Origin: Anaerobiospirillum sp. NML120449
Lineage (GTDB): Bacteria; Pseudomonadota; Gammaproteobacteria; Enterobacterales; Succinivibrionaceae
Reading direction: 5' to 3'
DNA: 64,000 nucleotides
Assembly: GCF_023051105.1 (NCBI RefSeq)
Contig: NZ_JALKIL010000017.1
Location: 25,339 to 89,338, forward strand
The translations under genes and the position numbers were made by a program. The stretch's first letter is position 1. Each line of letters opens with the position of its first letter. Below the pieces are notes generated by a model. It worked only from the letters and a program-made list of their open reading frames with translations. It did no database searches and was not told the origin of the DNA. Of the stretch, positions 58,701 through 64,000 are shown one piece after another.

Positions 58701-61346
58701 AGCTGGGACGGTGTCGGCTAAGCCTGGGCCTTCAGTTGAGGCTGAGGCCGCTTTGGCTGTCGGGGCCGTGCCAGGTACAGATGCTGACGCACAGGCAGCA
58801 AGATCACTGACTGCGCGGCTCAATGAGTCTGCAGGTGCAGGGACGGTAAATGAGGTCAGGGCGCCAAAGCCCTCCTCTGCGCTCAGAGCAAGGCTGTCCT
58901 GGTGGCCATTGAGGGCATTTGGGGCAGCACTGATATTTGGGGTGTGAGAGCTTTGGCACTGAGCACCGCCTGCCTGAGAGCATGTAAAGCTGGCCCATGC
59001 TGCGGCATGGGCAAGGTTGCCCATATGAGCAAAGGCAGTAAGGTCAGGGGTAAAAGCTTTCCGGGCGGCTTTGCGGGAGGCAGACTTGCGGCCGGATGGA
59101 CGGTCAGCAAGACCTGCCTGTGAGGCCGCCTGCAGGGCATGACTGTAGCTTGAGCTTAAGGTACGCTCAGGTGCTGTGGAACCGGCTGCTATGCCTGAGG
59201 TAATGGCTGCAGCTCCACGTGATGATGGCTTTTCCGGGCTGGCTGGATTCTGAGCCAGTGCATTAGCGGCAATGCCAGCAGCATTATTGGTATTAGCGGC
59301 ATGGGCTGCAGCACCAGGGCTGCCGGAATTGCCAGCAGTGCCTGTATTGCAGGAGTTGCTGGAGCTGTCTGTATTGCTCACATTGCCCGCTGCGGCTGTA
59401 TGGGCCGTATTGGCGGTATTGCCTGCATTGCCTGCATTGCTCTTATCGTAGCCGGCAAAGGCAGAGTACGTGGCCGGGGCTGAGTGAGATGAAGCTCCCT
59501 GAGGCCCTGAGGCTGTATGGGCATAGTCTGGGGCAACAGACTTAACATAGCCGTCAGTATTGAAAGCGTAGATATAGGCAAGTACGGCCTGTTGAGCGTT
59601 TACGCCGCTAAATGGAGATGGGGTTGAGAGCGCGCTCTGAGCTGTGGATGCAGCTGTTATTGCAGCCGCAGCAGCGCTTGAGGCTGCGGCTGGTGCCGGG
59701 TAGGAGAGAGCTAATGATCCTGAGGCAGATGTTGCCTGCAGGGCGGATGCATCTGGACCCTGGTGCCGGGTCTGGAAAGTATACAGGGCGGATGCTTCCT
59801 GAGCTGGTAATTGAGCCAGGGCAGGCGAATGTGCTGATGCCGGGCCGTATTGGAAGGTGTCTGCAGCGGCAAAGGAAGCAGCGGCGCCTGCGGCATAGTA
59901 CGCGCCACTGGTATAGCTCTGGTACTGTGGGTTCACAGAGTCAGGTTGTGAGTCACAAAGACCACAGGAGCCATAGTCAGAACTTATGTCATAGGCGCTG
60001 CCCCCGAGCATGGCCATGGAAACATCCACATGAGTGACGTACGCGTCACCAGAATCGTAAGCAGCGGTGGTACTGACAGATTGAGCCGGAGCGCTGTCTG
60101 AGGCAGACTGAGTGCCTGCAGGTGAAGTGTGGGCGCCTGGGTATGGGGAGACTGCAGACGGGGCGTCTGATTCGTTTGATTCGTGAAAGCCCGCCTCACT
60201 GGACTCAGATGGCTGTCCCATGGAATTGAAAGCACGTGCGGTACTGCCTGCTTTCTGGACGGACAGGGATGAGAACAGCCAGCTGTGAGGCTCTGGCAGA
60301 GTTGGGCTTAATGCCAGGGAGTGGGCAGATAGGGCATCTGGGACGCACGGCAAGAGCAAAGTGTGATGCCATGGCGAGCTTACAGCAAGGCCCTCAAAGT
60401 CACAGAGGTCCGGAACGGCGTAATTGCAGGTACGGGCGCTTTGCTCGTCCATTAATACAAAGGGCAGGAGCTCACTGTGGGTAATGAGTATGTCTGAGCT
60501 GTCATACAGTGACAGGTGACAGTCCGGGTAGACAGAGCTCAAAGGGCCTGATGGACAGACTGGCAGATAAGGAGGCTCTGAAGAGGCAAAGTAAGGGGCT
60601 GACCAGTCGTGGGTAAAAGCCGGCATGCCCAGCTGCTGGATACCCTGCAGGCGTGAGGAGGCATCAAGCAACAGGCGCAGCGAAGGAACCTCAAGGCTGG
60701 TTTCACCCAGGGCCGGCATGACAAAGTCAGTACCTCTGTGGTCTATGGTGATATCGACCACTGAGTTGAGGTGAATGGACAGGCGACTGATACCGTCAGA
60801 GTGAGCGGTACGCACCGACATTCCGGTACCGGCGGCCATACGGACAGAACCGGCTGAGGCGGAAGTTGAGGATAAAGACGGAGAGTCCTCATGAGGCTGA
60901 TATTGAGAGGTGGCCGGGGTCATGCCATGGGCCATGCCACGGGTCATGCCAGACGACATATCCTGAGACAGACCGAAAACAGGCTCGTCATATTGCGGGA
61001 CGGTCAGGTACGCGGCTGTGGAGTTATAGGCAAGGTAATGCTCAAGCAGGGCTGAACTTTGCTGACCGAACAGAAGGCCTGAGAGTGTGGCCGATGGGGG
61101 TGTAGATAAGCCGCCTGCATCAGGGGCAGGTACAGCAGGGACAGTTGCACCGTCTGCAGCAACGAGTGACCGATTAGCCTCGAGAGCGCTGCCTGCAGAA
61201 GGAGCAGAGGCGGCCGCGTTGGCTGCTGCAACGAGTGACTGATTGGCCCCGGGAGCGCTGCTGCGGGCATGGTCTTGTTCAGAGGTGCGGGCGACTGAAG
61301 ATGAGGCGCTCAATGAGTTAGCGTCTCTGGACAGTGACTTATGCAT
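46782..61346 (-). CDS. giant protein of 4854 aa, unrecognised, Ala/Ser-rich with two AT-hooks
   Basis: First gene of the giant pair. ATG 61346 has AGGAGG in front. No signal peptide or membrane helix. Order of parts: folded N-terminal region (about 195-360); thirteen 40-aa repeats (about 875-1415); folded island 1465-1710 with HHVPLTIMARSGLMMLCDIS and a short coiled coil (RRLKEQLSSAQARCEQLQAE); folded island 2419-2718; strongly charged coiled coil 2719-2819 (QTRREQQRLQAQERLQAARE); five units of about 50 aa (3442-3709); two AT-hooks (RRGRGRPRK 4466-4474, RGRPRK 4498-4503); Gln/Ser/Ala-rich end. AT-hooks bind the minor groove of AT-rich DNA, so nucleoid contact is possible. Function unknown; length near 0.47 MDa. 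Confidence 0.8.
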   Translation of the reverse strand: MHKSLSRDANSLSASSSVARTSEQDHARSSAPGANQSLVAAANAAASAPSAGSALEANRSLVAADGATVPAVPAPDAGGLSTPPSATLSGLLFGQQSSALLEHYLAYNSTAAYLTVPQYDEPVFGLSQDMSSGMTRGMAHGMTPATSQYQPHEDSPSLSSTSASAGSVRMAAGTGMSVRTAHSDGISRLSIHLNSVVDITIDHRGTDFVMPALGETSLEVPSLRLLLDASSRLQGIQQLGMPAFTHDWSAPYFASSEPPYLPVCPSGPLSSVYPDCHLSLYDSSDILITHSELLPFVLMDEQSARTCNYAVPDLCDFEGLAVSSPWHHTLLLPCVPDALSAHSLALSPTLPEPHSWLFSSLSVQKAGSTARAFNSMGQPSESSEAGFHESNESDAPSAVSPYPGAHTSPAGTQSASDSAPAQSVSTTAAYDSGDAYVTHVDVSMAMLGGSAYDISSDYGSCGLCDSQPDSVNPQYQSYTSGAYYAAGAAASFAAADTFQYGPASAHSPALAQLPAQEASALYTFQTRHQGPDASALQATSASGSLALSYPAPAAASSAAAAAITAASTAQSALSTPSPFSGVNAQQAVLAYIYAFNTDGYVKSVAPDYAHTASGPQGASSHSAPATYSAFAGYDKSNAGNAGNTANTAHTAAAGNVSNTDSSSNSCNTGTAGNSGSPGAAAHAANTNNAAGIAANALAQNPASPEKPSSRGAAAITSGIAAGSTAPERTLSSSYSHALQAASQAGLADRPSGRKSASRKAARKAFTPDLTAFAHMGNLAHAAAWASFTCSQAGGAQCQSSHTPNISAAPNALNGHQDSLALSAEEGFGALTSFTVPAPADSLSRAVSDLAACASASVPGTAPTAKAASASTEGPGLADTVPASSSSTAGPAYLSSSDANAASAADSAARASESGPAAAPAATSSTSTAGPAYLSSSDADTASAADCAALTSEFGPAAATSVTSSITTAGPTYLTASDADAASAAGSAARASESSPAAANAATSSISTASPSYLSASDANAASAHGTSATTSESGSTAAPAAASSTSMAGPAYLTASNAHAASAADSTAHASESSPAAATDADLSIRTAGSVTHTASASLSASDADAASAADSAARASESSAAAATAAISSITTAGPSYLTASDADAALAADSTAMASESGSTAAPAATSSITTAGHAYLTASDADAALAADSTAMASESGSTAAPAATSSITTAGPAYLTASDANAASAADSAALTSESGSTAATAATSSISTAGSSSLTASDADAASAADSTALAFESGSTAATDADLSISTASPSYLTASDADAASAADSTAHGSESGSTAATDADLSMSTAGYATLSSSDANAASAADYTALSSESGSAATVPASPSSTAGSATLSALDADANAASAADSTATTSESGSTAAAAATSSFSATGLTGPDTAVPASAFHASPASKAPASMAAQSPASPASAFLAPVSPAALMDSLESSYALNSAAVEYGDSPAFTAALLGDYLQCRDYLSSYCRIGYVAQDSHTVPEKKTVYGGITRNVLKNTAQKEYVHARPEEHDFALRRQMDLAAVYRAFKPAVHDDDLALLAMPRHHWWGSVQAFELQLALGRYLCPEDMVLKDSLIGSHHVPLTIMARSGLMMLCDISSDTVDSLSDPHCKSNMAALFDHLSAARESLVESLSRHELISSHSDARQWLTSRISLTLVLRNCEPAQLARRLKEQLSSAQARCEQLQAELAHLDAMTNADSEPAPDSATHNSDRIAQTDSADFADSAETSGARTQASSSADVTARTASAPASASSTSGSATSAFGTDSGSASTASSFGSATDTDSASVSSSAASAASSSCASESASLSTRQRRQALQQEYEHASVSLSFAQRCLEILRNLSTDNMCLVAMDAVTLAEYSTLMGRDPLVKVRLPEEQVCASWFNPGSVTAELAACKYSQAHSSLYASGAAHDSYQASAAHAGESHAVHAQAASASAAHSAHASAALNNTSSGYLAATETSVLTPSGAAATETSVSVPSGAAASGALTGFGDFTQGREQNQYGQKASKSPSSRSGEPDGHALHGVHTLYDHSSQYGDHGVCSNDAHNSHTAEHGEYSLNSQRSLSSQHLTFKNSSLSALHAPSAPYVQSCDPAAAAAQAWFVDSAWPLPGSTCTVSDRSNEASLAKSSSQGKGGAESGRARNGRAGRSSAGKSGLEDWLEQQWSGGKTLWLNDDLTDNEDRCLGMELDHSTVLTVMPDAFDGKEAAGAAAHDGKEAADAAHGGASASGACADCSMGSESSCAAGEASAAASGSARASASSSAATPASSTASAAAPAAASGRASIHSTPAETAASAASDAAHTMAAESGAARVSASSVDGANTSAGSAAANAAALITASAHTTPAGSELSSVSAASPSVAASAASAASAAASAPAADAASAAASASAGVSGMAGLPLWQQQVLQAVRRINLSLGGKEHYSSFTSSQVRRSCKEQPVVMSHVSWLPVAPLHCDFSGQASVSSERSRSWLFNMLRVNKEPAAPAQALLMSIMTATAVHDYRPLHGSVDIQVLRSVWMQQSFMAGRLTMAARMRLALPQLYRFACSEQLQLLHSRAQALALLNKARNHISCGPYEHMSAQAAVSAARRAGIESHNRSVAQGTARTMMTMGISQVQSDLARAALAHSIRQSVEFERATAIDGRLSAALSVRPDREAAAGVLRNQHFLPWIDQHVLRSTLSSMARTYSSTSWDTLVERQEHAARLALSHEHKRQTRREQQRLQAQERLQAARERRAASARARLEKLFAQAAQRMDERAAAQAAQEAARERAQAEADAAAAAAAAATAAQSAAATQDFAHSSFQEGAAAQAASDSKSSSYSESNAAASAPAHGATSSASGASSAPAAASARAPESFTHAHSDAHEAGDALASAKPATQVAHTGSTAPGQGAAAPGTGLSTVSGYDFISAADGTDRTQGPASPLAGMDVFDDWDDYPESYDYSSQDSDKDSAYDFFSDPANPADQSDQTDLADLAGQDHTTPGSSMAAVADLTSARACGTAPAHGTADSSHGAHCLNSRSGRVHSGLNCQAGDLYAQASGSAGFAAAADHAGEAGTAAGTAYAHGKSDLRVQTAMGESESAHISGILGSAAEASARSAQTHATSSAAAGTSAFTASGTSAFTASPDSMDSDNTVFLQGSAAAPGELAGVEPDWFFDSVSGAAPGAAADHSGATTGISSAGTDLVFDKAASADSYPDPHSLVSSQGGQAFTPEGAGGTKGLKGGANSLQGASQAVDLAVHSAMTNLPASAEAAAAAARSEPAAAAHGQDAMSSALPGHAGADSSFDYRELDFLSAQVQLHLQPFDFDLDLSSSNDTPPGSHTAPGHAHGPALHSGPGQDDSWDLLSPEAGPAGQGAAAHASRSETDAAAPAAAAAAQTALNSHTAADAMADPLGQDASSEVSTPDAAAARAHAQVDQAAPSYLAGLSAAAEGDLSAESAGHAVAAAHSGMNTHQSVDSMAAQSDLADLTAPSDLTGLSAAAEGALSAESAGHAVSAAQSGMNTHQSADSIASQADLADHAAPSDVAGLSAAAEGALSAESAGHTVSAAHSGMNTHQSADSMAVRVDQAATSDLAGLSAAAQGAMSAESAGHAGSAAHSGINTHQSVDSMADPLGQDASIAATKAEAAAAGPHDQADLAAPSDQAVLSAVAEGAMSAGSAGHAVSAAQSGMNTHQSADSMAAQSDQAGSHAPAADAAAQDLKSQAASVVPAEGTAPAGLDTHEIAAAADLAQDADLFAQGDQSATAAAAAFSPSSVDQSAPDFLSDSHSTSAVSELSDSEDYSALADDFGSLDDMRTWNMLSGNARNSAGSARARSLSADFDSWLPGSDGGTVSAFAGRGAGTGKAVSAAGSHGTAPSGFTEGSGQSPAGAAGAAVSGPGAGGGRQRSGSPAARAGESGPGAQSVIAYGAQAFIPGAQGAADSASSAMDPWDFLSWMQPDDLEFNGADIQERRRLATTPVVSLARGRRRTRATADTLIPADSSAASRGTSTAAPSSAATSGTAPAGAAASAGDAYRGYASGVTAAAGHEGAEAASARPYAAYGSNNSAYSSHSAHSSDNAHTAYGDHADYAAPGVYGSCGAPDAAGNYHGQSPSDSAAGSAPGAGAHHGAGARESDHQGVGFGKGQQSWHEAYRHGGAGAAAARTDTGTDALSRDAASSTAAAPGKADSSSSAATSYQGSDAIARWFAQADRLLGPDSANDSSAGNAVGGYAGGSAAAGSSSARSVGAGDAYGYGAGAAPGFTGAGAAAAGRGAANYAGQSGPAGGSVNSKAGQGIYSHGRQAAAGTFGQHASVGRAGFSDGAYAGPVGARQAGAGRDDSKVYPGRTGPDSAVGRTGHDGHYVHTDYGSHAGYSYSGVQGSAPAYAHDSIRPVGDKAIRISTSHSLSNDPYFGAAFESADAPGGAGGADRAHGATLSGPFAQAASAVPGSGIYPGDDLALQPVRRGRGRPRKYPPQEKKVLPVILDENGNVVKRSRGRPRKQLPPGQHYASEDELIALYGPYWQEVLSGQSPAADPPPAVRPQDHMPAYMHNTRDAQATAGMGFEHMLNPDGSAVQLYDEYSTAAMSAHHEDLSDAAYHGSAATGGQDSYSSHAGKGGQGDLGSALSASHSHGRDAAAAQGQSVPGDYYQTVYSGAQYYDHGRAPQAHEAKAAQESEHSKDAHSAQTAQSAMSVQSEMGAQSAEAQSAMAGQQGLSGEQDASASAVANVTAQTNSAQASAGQISLSGGQGQQQRPGASPATAPATHRAAAGAAQSSVNAQSAHSAQGVHGRGSASAGASPVTAGAAAARPSYLQGISPEDEPEDQEQHQGRTGHQSVNTNSGQDKGGHHDQH
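47838..47951 (-). other. pair of AT-hook motifs in the 4854-aa protein
   Basis: RRGRGRPRK (codons at 47925-47951) and RGRPRK (47838-47855), both with the R-G-R-P core of AT-hooks, 23 residues apart and each followed by a Pro-rich patch (YPPQEKK; QLPPGQ). The segment is conserved in style against a low-complexity background. Confidence 0.75.
50220..51020 (-). repeat. tandem repeat of about 50 aa in the 4854-aa gene (five copies)
   Basis: Landmark SGMNTHQSxDSMA appears five times (near 50248, 50450, 50590, 50743, 50898), most copies 140-155 bp apart. Consensus around it: LSAAAEGALSAESAGHAVSA. Confidence 0.8.
57090..58720 (-). repeat. 120-bp tandem repeat in the 4854-aa gene (13 copies of 40 aa)
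   Basis: Unit landmark TASDADAASAADSTA, then SESGSTAA and an AGPAYL joint. Most copies are exactly 120 bp apart. Two neighbouring copies (about 57721-57960) are almost identical at DNA level, a sign of recent unit duplication. Confidence 0.9.
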
Positions 61347-61665
61347 AATGCCTCCTGAACCGCAGCGGCAATCTGTTTGCCTCTTGCTGAAGAAGAAAGA
61401 TGAAAACGGGAATGAACAGGGAAAGTGTCAAGGGCCGGTAATGGCAGCCAGGGTAACTGTGCAGGGCCATTGGGCCGGGCCGGAGCCTGATGGATTCATG
61501 CCTGATAGCCTTATGCCTTATGGAAGCACTGGTCGATTAGCGTAGCAATGGAACTCCATAACTCACAGGCAGCCGTCTGGGGCTAATGCCGTATGCCGTA
61601 TGCATTATTCCGTATGGCAGCACTGAAGGACGGTGTAGCCACGAATAGTCCTCATCTGGCTTCAC
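61347..61665. other. upstream region of the giant gene pair
   Basis: No gene. Should hold the promoter of the minus-strand giant pair. A GG-N10-GC spacing on the minus strand (61381-61368) is too close to the ribosome site to be a convincing sigma-54 promoter. Confidence 0.35.
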
Positions 61666-62769
61666 CGGTGCGGGCTTATGCAGGCACCGGCGTTTAGCGT
61701 GACCGTCAGGAGCATGGGGGTCTTGGCGACTGACGTCGATTCAGGCCGCATGACCACGGGCAATCAGGCTCATGGTGTCAGTCTGCAACTCCCAGAGGGA
61801 CTTCACTGCTTCATGCTTAGACAGCATTGGGCGGCATGGGCGAGCTTGCAGGGCCAAATGCTCAAGCCAGAGCTTATGACTAATGCCCAGAGGCGGAATC
61901 AGGCTGTTTGAGTGACCACGCTGCTCCCACAGGGGACTTAACGGTGCGGGCTTGTGCCGGTACTGGCGTTAAGCGTGACCGTCCGGAGCCTGGGGCCTTG
62001 GCGACTGACGTAGATTCAGGCCGCATGACCACAGGCAATCAGGCTCATGATGTCAGTCTGCAAATCCCAGAGGGACTTCACTGCTTCATGCTCAGACAGC
62101 AGCGGGCGGCATGGGCGAGCTTGCAAGGCCACATGCTGAAGTCAGAGCTTATGACTAATGCCCAAGGGGCTGAGTCATCCTATTTGCGTGACCACGCTGC
62201 TCGCACATGGAAGTTACCGTTGCACGCTTGTGCAGGTACTGGCGTTTAGCGTGACCGTCCGAGGGCATGGGGCCTTAGCGAATGACGTCAATTCAGGCCG
62301 CATCACCACGGGCAATCATGCTTCTGTTGTCATACTGCAGCTCCCAGAGGGACTTAACTGCTTCATGCTCAGACAGCAGCGGGCGGCATGGGCGAGCTTG
62401 CAAGGCCACATGCTCAAGCCAGAGCTTATGACTAATGCCCAGGGGCGGAATCAGGCTGTTTGAGTGACCACGCAGCCCCAACATGGGAGTTACCGGTGCG
62501 GGCTTGTGCCGGTACTGGCGTTTAGCGTGACCGTCCGGAGTCTGGGGCCTTGGCGACTGAACGTCGACTCAGGCCGCATGACCATGGGCAATCAGGCTCA
62601 TTGTGTCAGTCTGCAAATCCCAGTGGGACTTCACTGCTTCATGCTTAGACAGTAGCGGGCGGCATGGGCGAGCTTGCAGGGCCATATGCTCAAGCAAGAG
62701 CTTATGACTAATGCCCAGGGGCAGAATCAGCCTCTTTGCGTGACCACGCAGCCCCCACAGGGTGCTTAA
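61666..62769. repeat. 276-bp tandem repeat, four copies
   Basis: The landmark CGGTGCGGGC or its variant falls at 61666, 61942, 62218 and 62494, an exact 276-bp period; a fifth start at 62770 decays after about 20 bp. Copies share TTTAGCGTGACCGTC, CTTCACTGCTTCATGC and GAGCTTATGACTAATGCCCA. 276 is a multiple of three, but each copy carries stops and the frames shift, so a protein is unlikely. Confidence 0.9.
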
Positions 62770-64000
62770 CTGTTACGGGCTTATGGCATCCAGGTCGATG
62801 GAACAATCATGCATAGCCACTGGTTGACTTTTGATCGATGCTTTCATGCTGTCACTGAGCTCTAATTGCGTATTTCCGCTTTGGAACGCGCATGAGCCCC
62901 TCCGAAGGATTACAAACATGAATGCACTGTCGATACAGGCAAAACAGGCTGTGTTCAGTGAAACAGGCTGTTACATAAGCAAGTAAGCATGGACAATGAC
63001 CTGAGCTTTGCTGTCGCTGTGTATATGGCTTTGCAAAAGCAGGCTGAGCTCAAACTGTGAAGTAACGCTATTTTGCGAATTTTCAGAGAGCACATACACG
63101 CCTCATGCCTTTCATGGCTGCTTTAAACAAAACATTAGTCTGGCAGTTTGGCTGGAAAGAGACGTTTGTAATTTGCACCAGTGACTGATTGCAAACAGCA
63201 AAAGCCTGAATCATCCTGTTTAGACTGATAAACGCCCAATGAAGTGTCACAACCGGTGATAGTAATATGCATGACCTTTACAGGTACACTTTTCCTATTT
63301 TTCTATTTTAGCTTATTGCAGACTTTGAGCCCAATGAAAATTGCCTGAAAGGGCACAGTTACTGGCCTGACAGCTGAAATTGCCACTGCAGTTTGTGGGC
63401 GGGCGCTGCCAGTATTTTTAATTTGCTTTATGGGCGATAAGGTATGTTCAAGTGCGGTGATATGAAAGGATGCTGTCTTTGCCGGTAAGGATGGGGGAGG
63501 GCTGGCACAACAGAAGCGCCCCGGCACTGGTATATACAGCGTCAACGTCCTCAGGGCGGGCGCCGTAAAAGGCAGATGGCAAGGACAGAAATGCGATGGG
63601 AAAGCCTGAAAGCTCAAGGGCCATACCACCTCAATTGAGCATGAATGGCAGCGGAGTCAGGCTGAATACCACAGTGCAGGAAGGTGAGGAGTTGATGGGG
63701 TCTGTGCTCGCAGCAGGCGTTGGAAAGGGCAGGCGCCTGACTTCATGTAATAAGGGTTAAGGAGGGAAAAGCGTAGCCTGCTGGTGATTCACAAGACTGT
63801 AATTGAGCAGGGCGCCCCTACAGATGTCCATCTTGTATCACAGTCAGGCAGCACCACAAGTGACCATTAAGGATCAAACAGTACACTGAAATATACTTTT
63901 GCCAATGCGCCATTTAAGGGCAATCGCCGCGCTGCAAAACAGTTGGCACAGTAAAATTCGCGGAGCGAATTTTTATATGAACTTTAAGTTGGCACTAAGT
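62770..64000. other. gene-poor right end of the window
   Basis: No convincing gene. Two tiny plus-strand frames (62918-62986, 22 aa, with AAGGA in front; 62989-63060, 23 aa) cannot be judged. Longer frames on the minus strand near 63303-63629 are Pro/Phe-rich and lack ribosome sites. Confidence 0.35.
63953..63974 (+). terminator. AT-rich terminator-like hairpin near the right edge
   Basis: AAAATTCGC (63953-63961) with GCGAATTTT (63965-63973), a 9-bp stem and 3-nt loop ending in T's. Flanked by two copies of AGTTGGCAC (63941 and 63987). Confidence 0.5.

Noticed and set aside
61368..61381. GG-N10-GC on the minus strand before the giant pair
   Set aside because: A start from it would fall at the ribosome site, and only the dinucleotides match.
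63941..64000. Two TTGGCAC boxes as sigma-54 promoters
   Set aside because: The first lacks GC at the right distance; the second runs off the window.
1..64000. CRISPR arrays, rRNA, tRNA, insertion sequences or phage genes
   Set aside because: None seen: the tandem repeats have no spacer pattern, and no transposase, integrase or phage protein was recognised.

Overview
The window looks like chromosomal DNA of a motile gammaproteobacterium. The flagellins have the short polar-flagellin build of Vibrio, Aeromonas and Shewanella, there is a near-perfect Fur box, and a GtrA membrane protein is present. So many flagellin genes plus giant Ala/Ser-rich genes would suit an organism with a tuft of flagella, for example Succinivibrionaceae such as Anaerobiospirillum. 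That taxonomic guess is inference; no marker gene in the window settles it.

Layout. (1) 1-3538: flagellin array A, three plus-strand genes, each behind a leader with four consecutive RNA hairpins. The window opens inside the terminator of what looks like a further copy to the left. (2) 4281-10022: flagellin array B, three minus-strand genes of a different clade, separated by gene-poor DNA with decayed repeats. (3) 10579-19327: two minus-strand genes for unrecognised cytoplasmic-type proteins of 880 and 1392 aa, with structured cores and long low-complexity tails. (4) 19328-24750: mostly gene-poor DNA holding a GtrA-family membrane protein, an orphan Fur box and a small two-helix membrane protein. 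(5) 24753-33674: flagellin array C, eight plus-strand tandem genes behind a sigma-54-like promoter, with 137-142 bp spacers that keep the same hairpin positions while changing sequence. (6) 34262-61346: two giant minus-strand genes (4854 and 4177 codons) overlapping by 14 nt, about 27 kb of continuous coding, with tandem peptide repeats and two AT-hooks. (7) 61347-64000: non-coding DNA with four tandem 276-bp repeats.

How it fits together. The 14 flagellins fall into three clades with conserved ends and short variable centres. Their mosaic patterns suggest duplication and gene conversion. The leaders suggest each copy is controlled after transcription. The four large proteins share an unusual build (no signal peptide, globular islands, low-complexity linkers, basic or AT-hook segments) and sit between the flagellin arrays. 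Whether they serve flagella is unknown. No flagellin chaperone, cap, hook or flagellin-modifying gene was recognised here.
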